NCBI GenBank assembly: GCA_018881555.1
Contig: JACAXG010000025.1
Location: 4,657,899-4,721,898, forward strand
DNA length: 64,000 nucleotides
Source of the DNA: Amblyornis subalaris
Taxonomy: Eukaryota; Chordata; Aves; Passeriformes; Ptilonorhynchidae
Direction of reading: 5' to 3'
Shown here: positions 25,561-39,404 of the stretch, piece after piece
How positions within the stretch are numbered: position 1 is the stretch's first letter
Layout of the letters: every line of letters starts with the position of its first letter
The notes under the pieces: generated by a model
Told to the model about the DNA's origin: nothing
The model's database searches: none
Seen by the model: the letters and a program-made list of their open reading frames with translations, nothing else
Made by a program: the position numbers and the translations under genes

Positions 25561-28020
25561 AAAATGGCCAATTTTTTCTGCACAAGGAATGCTTCCTGAC
25601 AGAACCGTCTTCTAGGTGATGACAATAGAATGTGAGGGCAAGAAGTAGAGGGATTCTTTCTTTCAATATTGAACGCTAAGTCTGAAAAACATGACCCACA
25701 GTCAAAGTACAACACAGAGGAACCTTGAAGTGTTAGGGGGTTGGACCTGATGATCAAGGGAATAAAAATTTCTACATTTTGTGGCTACCTGAAGAAAATT
25801 AAAAGAATTTTTGATTGTATCTAAAATAAATGTCAGCAGGCTCTGCAGTGCAAAACATCAGTTGAAATCAATGTAACTATCAAACAAAATAATATTCTAC
25901 TGTGGCTTGTTAGCCTGTCAAGCTAATCCATGCAAATAGTCTTTATGCATAACTGTCTTATTCAGATACTTGGATGCAATCCATCAAACACTTCTCATCC
26001 ATTAAATATAATTATACGCTTTGTTGGAATAACCAGATGTTTAGTGCTAAGCTGAACAGATGTCTGTGCTTCATAACGGAAGGTTATAAACCTATTTACA
26101 CCAGCAATAAAATACAAGTATGAAAATGATGGAGGAAGTGAGTAGTTCTCACTTCATTTTGGGTAATTGCCAGCAATTCACTTTCTTTGGATCAGCTTAA
26201 TAAAGGTTCTAAGTTTGCTACAGGGTAAATTTGACATAGGAGTTGGTAAAACTCATCTGACCTTTTGTAATGCGTGTAATGATGACCACTTTGGGTCTCT
26301 TAAAACGATTTAATTAATCTTGCAGTGACTTTGTTTTCAAAGATTTTGGGCCAGATTTTGTATAGGGCTAAATAAAAGACGCATTGTTAGAACGGTCCCC
26401 TTTCGCTCCATGAATATCTTTGGGGTGGGGAATGCAGTCTGTATTCTCAGAAGTCTTTTGAAAGGTAACACTGGGTTTATGGAAACTTTTCCCTTTGTTC
26501 AGTGCATCTCCTTCTCTTCTTCCTCAAAATATGAGATCCAGATTCAAAGATTTTAAGTGATAATCTAAGTGGAAATTATTTTCATTCTGAGACAAAAATA
26601 AGTGATAGCCTAGAATTTGTTGTATTTCACACAAATATATATAATTTACCCTGCGTGCCCATACTTTATTCTATTTTCAATATTTTATCTGCAAGTAGAA
26701 CTCTGCTGAAAACAAAATTTCCAAGTAGAGCTCTTCTGGAAACATGAGTATGGGTATTTTTTAAGGTGGTAACTACAGCTGTAAGACTAATTTCTGCAAG
26801 AGTGCATTTGCTATGATATGCCTGTAGTCTAGCAAGCCACTTAAATTCTTTTGCACATAAGTACTTTTACAGAATCCACAATACAGAAATTTATCAGACA
26901 CATACAATGAACATTTTTGTTTAAACTAACTTTGATGTTGTAGAGAATTGTTTTCCATTTCTGTTTGTAGAATTCCTTTAATTTCTAAGCATTTCGGTAG
27001 TATGAAGTAACCCTGAAGTATATATATTTCTTCAACAGAAAAAGAAATTAACTGGGACAAGTAAATAATTAGTACATCTGGTTTCTTGAGTCAAAGCAAT
27101 TCAGGATAAATGGTGTCAGGAAGAATGACTCATAAATGGAGGATCTTAAAGCAGAAAGAAAGTCTAAGAGCCCAAAGAGGAAGAGAGATGTCAAGGGCAT
27201 CTTTTCCTCTGGAAAAGTGAGAAGAAATCCTCAAGCAGTGGCAATACATTGGAGAAACATGAGGGAGCAATTAACTCTGCTGACTTCTAGAAGAAAAGTC
27301 CCAGGNAAGTAAACTGTGCTAGCATTTTGAACAAGGAATGGATAACTCCTTTTTCTGTGGCAGAAAGGGAAGGTATCCAATGTAAGGAGTTGTGAGTAGC
27401 AGTGCAGGGAACAGGTGCTCGTTGAGTAGACGTGCCTGCCTGCTTGGGGTTTATCTCTTTACCAAAGTGAGATTCCTCTGGGGTTAGTAAGGACCAAAAT
27501 TACTCAGAAGCAGATAAAGAAGGTATTGACATTGGTCAAGACATAGTTACGTCCAAAGAATTAGACAGGAATCTGAAGAGAAAGACCATAGTCTTGTGAA
27601 AAACTCTCACCAGGGACTCAGAGACAGGGAAGATGCAGTTCCTTACAGAGCACCAAGAATGTGGTTCAGGCCTTGGTTCAAGAAGAAAGAAGTATTTAAG
27701 ACAGTGAAAAAAACCTCACTTTCCTTTATTGATTGTGGGAAATTGTTCTGAAAAGTCACATGACATTACTTCTGTTTCCTGACCTGATGAGCTTTACAAG
27801 ATTTCTGGAATAAATTTTTCTTTAATAGTCTACCCTGCAACTTTGAAGAAAAAAAACCACCCTTTTTCATGCTCATAAAATATTATCAATTGCAGTTATG
27901 CACCCAGAAAGTGTGGTTACAATGGCAATGGGCAACTATGCTAAAATTTATATTCATTTCTTCTTCATAGAACACATCCCATCTTCTCACAGCGCCTGAA
28001 GAATAAATAGATCCTTTTTA
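25561..28020. other. AT-rich non-coding DNA, low in young repeats
   Basis: No gene is seen. A possible short CR1 3' tail lies near 25720-25765 (AAGTGTTAGGGGGTTGGACC then TGATGATCAAGG), too short to call separately. From about 25.85 to 26.2 kb the sequence is dense in AT-rich factor-like motifs. Confidence 0.45.
25929..25953. promoter_or_regulatory. Octamer-like and POU/homeodomain-like motif pair
   Basis: An exact ATGCAAAT octamer (25930-25937) is followed five bases later by the 10-bp palindrome TTATGCATAA (25943-25952). Both resemble binding sites of POU-domain factors. The surrounding 25.85-26.15 kb has few Ns and no repeat. Motif presence is directly visible; regulatory function is inference. 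Confidence 0.3.
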
Positions 28021-28290
28021 AACATTATGAAGGAGACAGCTTGTCATTGCATGTTAGCTGACTCATTAAGATTTCTATTTCAATGATCATCTAGGCTGAT
28101 GGAGGGCCATTGAGCTGTTAAGATAATCTCACTCTAATGTCTGCAAATACAAGTTCTGTTTGAAAAGTTTTCATGTGGTTTGCAATTATTGAGTCATATT
28201 TTTTACTTCTGAATGCAATCATGAAATGTTATTTCTGAAATGGCAAAACAGTTTGAGATTAAATTATTGAACAGCAACTATTACCTCTGT
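28021..28290. promoter_or_regulatory. Candidate conserved non-coding block
   Basis: Unique AT-rich sequence without Ns or repeats, containing TGACTCATTAAG (AP-1-like TGACTCA), CAATGATCAT and AGATAATCT (GATA-like). Its texture resembles vertebrate conserved non-coding elements, with balanced composition and no low-complexity. I cannot test conservation, so this is a weak call. Confidence 0.2.
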
Positions 28291-28959
28291 ATTTGTCTTC
28301 AGCTATTGGCAATCCTCTTGGGGCGGCTCTGATCTGAGTCTTTCTTCAGGTGCTGGATTCCCAAACTCTTTGACATTCTCTTAGTTTGCATTACTCAGCA
28401 CTGGGTAATGATCATCTGAAAAGGAGGGCATCTTGTGACNAAGAAGTTGGGTTTCTTTCAGGTCTGTAACACAGAGCATCTGAGAGATATTAGATAATTC
28501 ACATTAATTTTTTTTTAGGCTTGGTTTATTAGAAGAAATAAAGAGACATTGCTGCTCTATTTTCATTATNATTTTTCCATTTTATTTACTACATCATGAC
28601 AGTGGGAAGTAAAAGCACACTGACATAAACATTCGGCAATCAGGACTTCACATTTCTAAACACTAGAACTTAACTTCCTGTTTTTCGTTGCTTTGAATAT
28701 TGCAGGTTGACATTTTGCAGGTAGCCAAAGTTATGAGGAATAGAATGCATTTTCACCTTTTAATACAAGTTGAAGTTGTCCGATAAGAATATGGTTCCCG
28801 CAAATGAGCTCTAAAAAACTTGTTGCNAGTTGCAAGTTCCAAGATAAAAATCTGGAGAGATGACAGATTTGGGAGCACCTTGTGTTGTGAACCGCTGCTG
28901 TCTAGAACAAAGAAAATATTTTGCTATGTAAAAACCACATATAATATTAAAATCCCAGT

Positions 28960-29345
28960 ATTTATTTTATTAATCTGGACAAAATACCACTCCTGATATA
29001 AATTAATTGATACATTTTACTGAAATATGTGAAATAATGCTGAGGTTTGTTTCTGCATTTTTAATCACACAAGGCAATCAATTAATGATCATGCTTCCCA
29101 GGGATCCTCTGTCAGAGGAATGGTATTAACCAAGGGATTCAATTATCACTTCTGTTCAGTTTGATTTCATATGGCACCATGATAAATGGCTCCTACTGCT
29201 TGTAATAACAATACTGTGCACACATTTATTTTCTCTTGTTTACTTAATAATTAATATGCCACCCGCAGTGACAATATGCAGGCTTGTTTATAAAACCTTC
29301 AGTAATCAATAATTGTTTCCCACATGACACTAAGAAGAAATAATT
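28960..29345. promoter_or_regulatory. Candidate enhancer-like block with clustered TAAT cores
   Basis: Within about 385 bp there are many homeodomain-type cores: TATTAATCTGG, AAATTAATTGAT, AATCAATTAATGATCATG, TTAATAATTAATATG and AATCAATAATTG. The block has no N, no simple repeat and no open frame. It looks like a candidate developmental regulatory element. Clustering of TAAT in 60%-plus AT sequence is partly expected by chance. Confidence 0.25.
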
Positions 29346-32300
29346 CCAAACATTGTTATGACAACTCTTTTCCAATGCTCTCACAGTAAAGCCCTGCCTG
29401 GCTTTTGACACTCATCAACCCAAAGTCCTGGAATGTGAAGGTTGAGTAGTTGTGGTGGTTTCTGCTCTATATTTAGGAAACTTGCCTCAAGATAGCCAAG
29501 CTGCCTTGCTTAGAGCGATTCACTAGTGGTAGCACAGAGTGCCATTGGGCAAATCATCTGGGAAATAAGATTTTAGAAGTAATTTGGGCATCTCAGCACT
29601 ATTTCATATTGTGCAAGACAGAAGCACCAGACTAAGTTCCCTGAGAGAGGCAGCAAAATTCTTACTCACTTTTATCAAAACAGATTTACAGTCCTCTATG
29701 AAATATAGGAAAGGATGGGCAGAAATGGCAGTGTGTTTCCCACACACTGCTTAAAACCTACACTGCTTCTGTGATCAGATAGCTAATTCTGTGTTAGGTG
29801 GCTCATTTAATCCTCTGTTGTCTTTTATAAAAGCCCAAAAGATCAGAGAACAAAATATTAATTTACTGAACTGCTTAAATATTCATATAATCAGTCAAAT
29901 GGGCCACCTCTAATGAAGCTGAGTCCTACCTACCACACCATCACTGACCTGAAACCCTCAATGCTTCCCAGGCTGGGAGGGACTGGACTGCTCAGCCATG
30001 TGCATGTGTGGTGTGGATCAGCAGCAAACTCATGACCTCCTTCATTGCATTCCAGACCTTTATGTATTTCTAGGAAACACAGACTCTTAGCTTGTTATTT
30101 CTCTGACACCAGTGACATTCCAGGTGTCATTGCCATTTTAGTGACTTTCAGGCAGAAGAAGGGGAAGCAGGACCATACATGGCTGAAGATAATGAAACGA
30201 GCATAAGTTCCCTTACTTAGACAGGTCACACACAAATCTCTGGGAAGCCTCACCAGAAGACTCATTGTCATCTCCAGGTTTGGTTAAGATGGAAATAGTG
30301 AATGGTGGAGACTTTAGATTCCTAATCTCTGCATTGTTCAATCCAGCCTCGGCCTTTTACAGTTGCTTCAGCTTTATTTGATTTCTCAACACTGTGCATT
30401 GCCACTCTAGNCTGGGAGATGATTCCAAACAAAAAGTAACGTCGGCTTCTGCTTTACTACATTATAACAGAGAGAGGTAAAAGTTCAGGTCTCTAAGACT
30501 CAAAGTTTGTGTGTTTTTGAATCTAGGTTTCAGGTAGGCTTATTTCTTCTAAACCCTGCACATATATTCATTGGAAATACAATGTACAGCAAAGTTAAGT
30601 CTTGGGCTGTCCTCAATTCTCAATCCAATCCATACTCTGCTAGAAGTGGGGGAAAAAAGCAATGTGATAGCATCCTCTTAAAAATTATACAGCAGGGACA
30701 TGAACTCAGCTTTATTAGAGGTCACTTTTNTACCAGAGGTAGACAGAGTAAATTTGATTGCACCATAAAAATCCAGATCTTTTTGGCTGCATTTCAAGAG
30801 GAATCTTTTTTCACAGTTTCCTTTCATGAAATGGTATTTGCTCTTAGAACTCTACCAAACAGGCTCTGCTCAGCCTATTCAGGCAGCAGAGATTAAAGGC
30901 TAGCCAATATCTCAGATGTAGAACAGGTTATTTCATCCATACAGCTAACTTGCCAGAAAAAATTTGTTCTAATATCGCACTAATTTATTCTCTCTTTCTC
31001 TGTCTCTCTCTGCCCCCTCCAAGACTGCAGTAAGCTTATTGAGACCTGAAGGCAAGTGTTTTTCCAAATTGATTATGCTTCTGTCTGTTTATCTGTTATT
31101 TCTCCCTAACCAAGAAGTTTAGTGAATAGACTAATATCTATTTAATACTTAAACTAAATTTAGAAAAAGCCCACTGAAAGCCCACCATGCTGTAGAAAAT
31201 GATGTGGCAGCTTGGTTGTCTGCATTGGTTCTGCTCATTGTTCCCGTGCAGTGTCCGGAGCTGCCATGCTGCCACCTCCCCCTTTCCAGGAAAGACGAAA
31301 CCAGCCTGGTGCCATGAAACCTAAAACTGGGTTATGCCCGCTTCCTTCTGCCTTTAAGAATTACTAATTATAGTAGCACATATCCTGCAAATAACCCTCA
31401 CTGTTCCAGCGGTACCAACCATGTGTTAAGGCACTCTTGAGTACAAGCAAAAAAGACAAACTGGCCCAGTGGATGGTCTCTACAGAAACTGTCATTATAT
31501 AGTGTTATGGAACTGTGAATAATTCTCGAGATGTCAGCAGGGCCTGATGTGAAAGTAGCCGCTTAGTGATGAACTTATGAGTTTCCTTGCCTAACGTTGG
31601 CTTCTAGAATAGAAATCAGAATTGCAATTGTCNCTCTGCAGTTATAATGGTGAAGGCTGCTCTAGTTGCAATTCTGGCTGAGCTTGAGGCATAGAATAGC
31701 TGAAGTTTTGTCACCATCATATGCAGGAACCCTTCCTGTGACTGGGTCTATGTGCACATTTTGACATGGAGAGTAGATGAGGAGCACTTCCAATCAAAAC
31801 TGGGACGTGACATTTCTGCAGTTGAAGCAATGATACTGGTTTGCAATAGCTCTGCTGGTTGAAAAAGTAGTGAAGAGAGAAACTGGTTTTCATTAACTTA
31901 AAAACATTTTTAGAGAGTGATTTTTATCAAAACAAAAAGAGATATGTCTTTGTGGGTCTGCCAGCGTCATTTAGTTTAAATAGACATGAGGTTCTGTACC
32001 ACTTTTTAGCTTATTTCTGACATTGTCCTCTTGTTTGTTTCCTTGTCTGGTTTTGCAGCTAAAAAGTTTAGTTTTGGAAATTGTGAAGCACTTTAAACTT
32101 CCCTTCTTNCCCCTTTTAATATCCAATGTGAGACCAAATCTTTAAGTATTTTATCCGAAACTCTATTTTTCTTCAGTAAAAGTTGCTCTCTGTCTTAAAA
32201 AATAAAACAAAATAATTGCAGGAGAGAAAGGAAGTTTGCTGTCGTTTTGCAGGATAGAAGTAAATAAAATGAGTGCCATCTACTGGTTGTGAGTTCTAAC

Positions 32301-33560
32301 CTGTAGATTCCCAATCTCCCACGCACTTTGGCATTGCTGTGCTTGCCTTATATTCGAACTCATCTTTATGCAAGAAAGATAATAAAATACTTCATCTTTC
32401 CACTGTCNCATGCTTCTGGATGAGCCAGAGACATTCCGTCGTAGTCTTAAATTATAAGTAAAGACACTTTATAATTAAGAAGGTGCCATTAATCAAATCA
32501 GCCAGCAGTAGCTCAGTGTTTTAATTATACACAAATATTGTATTTAGTCTCTTCCTTTTGGTTATTAATCACCTCCATCCACTAGACTGCTGTCTGTTTA
32601 TTATTTATTAAATGCTACTGAAGACTTGCTATATTTTTTATGAGTATAAAAAGGGTGCTTCAGAATTAATATCAACATTGTTTTTTTAACCGTAAAGCAG
32701 AAAGTCATATTTATATTTATAACTGGATTATGTGTATTGTGCTCTTAGCTGTATGTGCATTTGCCTGTAGCAATAATTTCCATTTATTATATATAGTGAC
32801 TTTTGATAATTCTACTTTTTCTTCCACACTTAGAGTGCACCGACACTAAATGGGATTTCTAATGGATTATTCACCTTTGCCTTAGGTAACAAAGTTAACT
32901 TTCAGGAATAAGGCAACAGACAATAATAGACTTTAAAATTATCAAATCAACAAGATGCAACTTCAGTCTTATAAACCTGCAGGTCTGAATCACNTAAGGC
33001 TGTAAAATCCATTCAAAATTAGCATGACTCAAAAACTCAATACTTGTTTTAAACAACTGGTAATATTGTTTTTGTTACTAAGAAAGCAAAACAGAGATGA
33101 AAAATTTCAGGTTTCTGAAAGTTATCACGTTTCAAATCTATCTTTCATTTTAATTACTGTAAACCTTTGACTTTTCCAAACGTGTAGTTGTTGGGTAAAT
33201 AAAATCCTACCGCCTCAAATTATATGATTCCTAGAATATCAGAAATACAGGATTTACTCCTCAGCAAGAAGACTGAAATTCCAACCTGAATGTGCTCAGA
33301 CGGCAGCTCCACCATGCTGTTACACATGCTGAGGTTGGTCGTGCAGGCTCTGCTTTGAACTGAAATTTGCAGTCTGCGAAACCATTGCAGTCCAGGCTAA
33401 TCTCTGTTTCTTTTCTAACATTTCTTTCCAGCAGCATATTCCAAACCCTTCAGATGTGCCCAGCCATTAAAAAATAATAATCATGGGGATATTGAGGTCA
33501 AATCTGGAGCTATGACCCAGCACTTTGTGAAAAAGTGGAAACATTGGTGTTATGTTTTCT

Positions 33561-33595
33561 TCCTGATATTTCTGATATTCTGATATTTCTGATGT
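33561..33595. repeat. Short tandem repeat of TTCTGATAT-like units
   Basis: About four imperfect copies of CTGATATTT / CTGATATT in direct tandem. Confidence 0.75.
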
Positions 33596-36198
33596 CAAAA
33601 GTCATAAGCTGTTCAGGATGCTTATCAGAATGCTGGATGCCTCACTGATCATGGAACAGCAATTGGACAAACATCTACAATCACAGAAAACAGGAAGGCA
33701 ATTTAGTCAAAAGGCAAAAGGCTGGAGATACCTGCTAGGAAAGAAGGAAGCCATTACCTCTTTCCCCCCACACGAGCCAGTGTATACCTGCTTTGTACTC
33801 ACTGATTACATGTTTCTCATGTTCTGTAATTCCCAGCTCCACTTATTCAATGAGTATGGTTTTGATGAGCCTTAAAATAAAATCATAAAATAAATGCAAA
33901 CTGAATTGCAATAGATGGATCTAAATAGAGAAAAAAAATATCGGCATTTGTACTCACAGGTTATTTGGAGGACTAGGAACAATTAGTGTTTCCTTGTTTA
34001 TAGCCTTTAAACATCCAGCTTTCTTTCTGGACTCCACCCACCTTCCTACATATTTAGTACAGGGGAAGAGGAAAAAAGAGAGGAAACGTTGGGAAATCTG
34101 TTGTTCCTGAAGGTACTGCTCTTTGATAAGGTTTCCTATTCTCTTCTCAGTTGCTGGGTCACAGGCACAGATGTCCAGCAGCACTTTTCATAGCCAGAAA
34201 AGATGCTTGGCTGGGAGCTGTGTCTGGATTTGTGAAAGAAAAAATGACAGAGTGGGACAGGACAGAATTGGATCTCTTGGGGTCACAGGTGGCACATNTC
34301 CCTGTCCCAAGTCTTTAGTATCTTTTAAGATGACAATTGCTGCCACAACTGAGTGGAAGGCAAACAATTTGTTTGCAGCAATTCTCTTGTGACCTCATGG
34401 ACTGATTGACAGCTTTATTTACAAATTGTGCCATTTGGCCTTGGCCTTTTGACAACTTCTTTCACAAAGGGTAGCTCATGCCTGAAGGAAAGTCATTGAA
34501 ATACTTCTTTTGATGGCAAGATAATGATTCAGTCACTTTTTTGTGTGTGTGTTCTTGAAGGGTACTGCTGGACAGATCAATGCAAGTGGAGAGCTTAAAT
34601 GCCATAGACATTGTGGGGCAGCACTATCATAAAGATCAAGCTTTAAAACAGATGTCATGAACTGGACTTCTGTAAAATGAAATATATCACAAAAACATCT
34701 TTTAATTAAGTACCATGCCCTTTTCCTCCTCTTTTGATCTCATCACTATCAACAATAACCTATACTGTCTTAGGGATGGTTTCATAGACATGCTGATTTA
34801 ATTTGAGCTACTTTTAGTCTTCCTAAAAACAGGCATTTAATTTAAGATGGCCATCAGAGGGAATGGATATCACCTCCCAAAGATCCCTCCCAAACACTTT
34901 AGGACAGGATAAATGATTGCTTGTGTCCATCTCATTCAGAAGGAGTCAGTGCCACTTGCCCTATTTCCAACAGCCATCAAGAGTTCCTGGCAGTGACAAT
35001 CTTCACTACGAAATCTTTTCTATTTATCTTGACAGAGGCAGAATGGACCTGCACTGGTCTATGTAGACTTTTTTATTTCTTTGCTCTCTCCTTGTTGATG
35101 GCAGTACAAAGACAAAGCAACCTGGACTAATTTGCAAAACTGTTGCTGAGATCTCAGATTTGATTTCTGTTTTTCAGAACAACTTCTGTCTCCAGAGTCC
35201 ATCAGTCTCTTATGTTTGCAAGGTTTATCTGCAGTGGAAATACAAAATTCCGTGGAGGGTTAAGTTTTACAAAACTTTGGGGGGTTGGTTGTTTGCAGTT
35301 TTTTTTTTTTTTAAATTTAAAACCCACTTCTACAGCTTACATAATAGTAATCCCATTATTTAAAATCCTTTCGATCTCTAGATCTTAGCTGCTTATTTAT
35401 GCTGGTAGATACTAGTGATAGGATAAAGGAAATACATATGAAAACCAACATGAATACCTTGACTTAGAACATACTTTCTGAATAAAAAAGGTAGAAAACA
35501 CCTCCAGTGCACTGTGAAGTGCTTCGTGTGCACTGTGGCAAACAAACCTTTAAAAATGTATGGTCACAGCTTTTCCAAAAGCCTCATCTTCAGTTCAAAG
35601 TGAGTTGGTGCACTTTTGAATGATTGACCCGGAGTGTCCATAGTGTTGTCTTTGGACAGGAAAACTCTGTGTGCTTTAACACAGACCCAGAGATCCCACA
35701 TTCAAAGGCTGGCACTGACTAAGGGTGGAGAACATGGAAGCCTGTGTGGAATAGCTGGCATGACACGGTGGAGTACGATGAAGCGTGACNTAAGGTAGGA
35801 GACACCCAGCTGGCCCAAGAACTGCAGAAAGAATAACTGATGGACAAGGGTGCCCAATGAAGTGGCCACTCTGCTGTTGGGACTGAGTGCATATTTTTCT
35901 TCACTTCTAAACCACAGCTTCTGGTCACATGAGTTTGGTNAAGCAGGAGTTGGAAAGTGTTTGTGCTACTCTCATTTGTCATCTACCTACTAAAGGGAAC
36001 AGGAATAACACTGTACTCTCTTCGAGCTGCTCACACATGTACAGAGGCCAGGGCAGTCATTCCTGAAATTCACTTTAAATCCCCAAATAAAACTAACAAA
36101 TAAATAAAAGCCCAAAATTTCTGTAGCAACATGCCTCATGATGCATAATAGCTTGCAGTAGACAGGAACAGGATCAAGTTTCTTTTGGATTCTAGAAA

Positions 36199-36217
36199 TA
36201 TTAATTAATTAATTAAT
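36199..36217. repeat. (TTAA)n microsatellite
   Basis: Four consecutive TTAA units inside AT-rich sequence. Confidence 0.8.
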
Positions 36218-37869
36218 CTATCTCTTTATCATCCCAAGAGAAAGCTAGACTTTCTCAGTGTGGTACATCTAACAGATTCTGTAAATGACTTCCAGTCTTA
36301 GGATTATAAATGAGATGAAGTCTTTGTGCCTTTCCAACAAACAGTTAAAGCCAGCTTTGAATTGGAGAAAGTTTTGTGTCTGCTGCTTATGGGGGAGGGA
36401 AGGGTAAGCTGTCGCTTCTAGGTGTCTGTGTGAATACCAAGTAGGAAATTTGCCTGCTGTGCATGTTCAGAAGCATGTACATATATTTTACCAGTTTCAT
36501 GAATGGCTTTTCACCACCTTCTGTAAAGTGATTTATAATGATGACTCATTAAATACTAGTTTCATATTCAAGGGCAATTCTTCTTCCAAAGCAGGGTGTA
36601 ATATGGCTGCTCTTCATGAGAGAATTACACTTGATAGTGAAAGCTATATTTAACAGTGACACTAATCCAAATCTGGAAAGGTTTGCAGTCCTGATTTTTA
36701 TACTTTTCACCTGAGGGATAGATTATGTTATCTTTATTGAGAAAAAGAGAATGTTCATGAATAACTATTGTGACTAGGATACATCTCGCCTAACTTTGCC
36801 TCTATGTGACACATCCAGTCTAAAGGTTCTCTGTTTTGTCAAAGAGCAAAGAGAAGTAAATCTAAAGGGTGATCCAATCAGCTTTTGTGGTATCTGATCT
36901 GTCTTCCTCTAGGATGGCTTAACCACTGTTGTGGTTTAAACCATACTAAATGATCAACTGAGACAAGGCATCTGGCTTTTCAGCAACAAAAAATGAAAGG
37001 TTAATTAAGCTATAACTATGCTTTTGGGGGCGGATAAAATGGTAGAACACGTAATAAGTGGAAGAAAAAAATTAAACCAAACAGATATTTTACCTGTCCT
37101 TTTAAGATCCCTACTTAGTGGTATCCTCACTCTGTTTTCTACTATTCTATAATTATGTTTTTCATTGAGTCAAAATCTATTATCCTGCTGTGCAACATCT
37201 CTCATCGCAAAATCAGCACCTGCCAAGTGTAAACTATTCTCACTTTCATTGCCTTTAATATTCATGTCTGAAGATTTCTGCATTTACTGTGGAGTTTTTT
37301 AAAGCTAGAACTGAAGTTTGACTGTCAGGCTTACATAGTTTAATTATCTCTTTTTCTTAAAAGTGTTTAGGAAATATTCCCTGGTCAGAAACCTGACTTC
37401 TGTACTGGGTCACAATCACTGATAGAAAGCAGCTGTCAGCATTATGATCTAAGGGTTTGACTGCGAAATATGAAATTGTCTGCTGGGGAAAGAGTAGAGC
37501 AGTGAATAGTAGATTAAATGAATAAGGAAGGGAAAACATCAGAACTCTGACTCATGATCTCAGTAAATCTAGACTGTTTGTTTTTAGTTTCGCTTCTGCT
37601 TCCATTTTAAAATTCAGCCCTTTTGATGCAATACTTGTTAAGGTGAGCTTTGTCTACTTGGTGCTAGGCACATCTCCTTCTATGACTGTGGTGCTTTAAT
37701 AGGTCTCCGCCATGAAGACTACTGACNGAAAGAATAAATCCCAAAAGAAACAGGACCGAGTATAAAACATCGTTTTATTAATTAAGAGCAAAGATATGGA
37801 GGAGATGGTCACATTTTGTCGGTAGCAAAGTCATCTTGACTTAGCTTGGGCACATGACCAATGAATTCT

Positions 37870-37911
37870 GTTTGTTGTTGTTTTCGGCTTTTTGTTTGTT
37901 TGTTTTCCTTG
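37870..37911. repeat. T/G low-complexity (GTTT)n tract
   Basis: TTTGTTGTTGTTTT, then GGC, then TTTTTGTTTGTTTGTTTT. Confidence 0.8.
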
Positions 37912-39270
37912 TTTCTCAGTCTTTTATTCTGTACAATTCTGTACATTTTGGGGAGTGGTAGGATGTTTGTCCTGTTTATGAGTTTAGAAAACTGATNGGT
38001 CCTCAAGATCTGATCATCTACATTTAGATTTTCTTGGAATGATATTTTGGGTGAATGTATTCTCTGGTAAATGGAAAACATCAATGTGCCAAATGATATC
38101 CTGGTAGTGACAGACCATGATGCTCTAGAAGAAATGTGACCTCTTCAGAAGCTGTGGCTTTAAACTGAAATGCTCAGCATAAACTCTCTCTCTTGCTGTG
38201 CTCCTGAATTGTGTAAAATTTTCTTAAATTATAAAAAAAAACAAACCAGAAAAGAAAGAAAGATGATCAGTAAAACCTCACCAGCCTTTCTTTTCAAACT
38301 TCAGGCTCATCACTATGTCCTACCATCCTTCTCTATAATATGACACTTAGTTGTCCTTATGGAAATAAATGGAGAAGTGTCCTTACCCTCGNTGTGAATA
38401 GAAAAAGGTAACTACCAAGGAAGTCAGACCAGTGTACAGTTGTGAGCTGGACTGCTGCTAAATATAATTCCTCTTGGGTTTTGATTTTGTTTCCAGAGGA
38501 TGTTTTTGACAGAAGTATCAGNACAACACTTCTAGACCCAATGTAAATGATGATAAATTAAAGAATTNTTACTGGTCATGTAGTATTTTATGCTAGCTGT
38601 TTTTTTCTTCTCTATAGTAGTTCAATGTCACTTAAAGAAAAGTCTGAATAAAGATGCATTTANTTTCTACATTTATTTGTATAACTATAGGTAGGTATGT
38701 GCGTGCACAACTGTAGAAACTACTTTTTGACTTGGGAGCATGTCTACATCAGTGAAGCCTTGTCAGAACTCCATGAGCTTATTTAAGGACAGGAGGAAGT
38801 ACAGCTGAATCAGTTCAGTGCTATGCTTGTCCTACTTCTTCCTGCTGAGAACTGCCTCCAGTGTACATCACTTAGTCCAATAATAAGTTATTATCCCTGT
38901 ATGGAGTCAGACCATGGTGTGGCTGTGCCAGGGTCACTCAGGGCCAGGCTATATTCTTCTTACAGGAATTGTAGTGAACCAAGGAGTGGTATCAGGTAAT
39001 TATTGACTGTAAAGTCTTGCCTTCTNAGCAGATGTGAGGAAGAATGGTATCCTGAACTGTTCTGCCACTGTGTTCGTGCCTCAGAAAGTTTTTCTCAGTG
39101 GATATGAATAGTCCTTGCAGTATCTTACACTGTCACTTCCAGTAAAAGTTATACTTCATGCCGCTGCTGGAGTTTTATGCTCTTCTATTGAAAACTGGTT
39201 AAATTGATATAGAACGTATGAAGTACCTAATTGGTATTTTTGTGTTAAAATGGTTAGATTTTGAGGTATT

Positions 39271-39317
39271 CCCCCCCCCGATACTCCTGGCCCAAGGCCT
39301 TCCCCCCCCCCCCCCCC
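39271..39317. repeat. Paired C-homopolymers (C9 and C16)
   Basis: A run of nine C (39271-39279) and a run of sixteen C (39302-39317) flank a 22-base segment that contains the palindrome AAGGCCTT. The minus strand therefore carries G16 and G9 runs, able in principle to form G-quadruplexes. Homopolymer lengths this long are error-prone in assemblies. Confidence 0.85.
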
Positions 39318-39404
39318 AAATTCCTACACATGATGGACATTTTTGGAAGAAATCTAGCAAAGCACTCACCTGATATTTCTAATAATAATTTTGTGGAAAA
39401 TGAA

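Larger units (their letters stand above)
29346..39270. other. AT-rich non-coding DNA, no gene seen
   Basis: About 9.9 kb without a credible coding frame (longest about 129 codons at 30507-30896, no domain) and without a recognised transposable element. It holds small simple repeats at 33561-33595, 35299-35312, 36199-36217 and 37870-37911. A TAAT-rich unique stretch lies at 32440-32700. The near absence of recognisable young repeats is itself a feature of the region. Confidence 0.5.

Noticed and set aside
25720..25765. Possible CR1 3' tail (AGTGTTAGGGGGTTGGACC then TGATGATCAAGG)
   Set aside because: The similarity covers only about 40 bp with no terminal octamers, too little for a separate feature.
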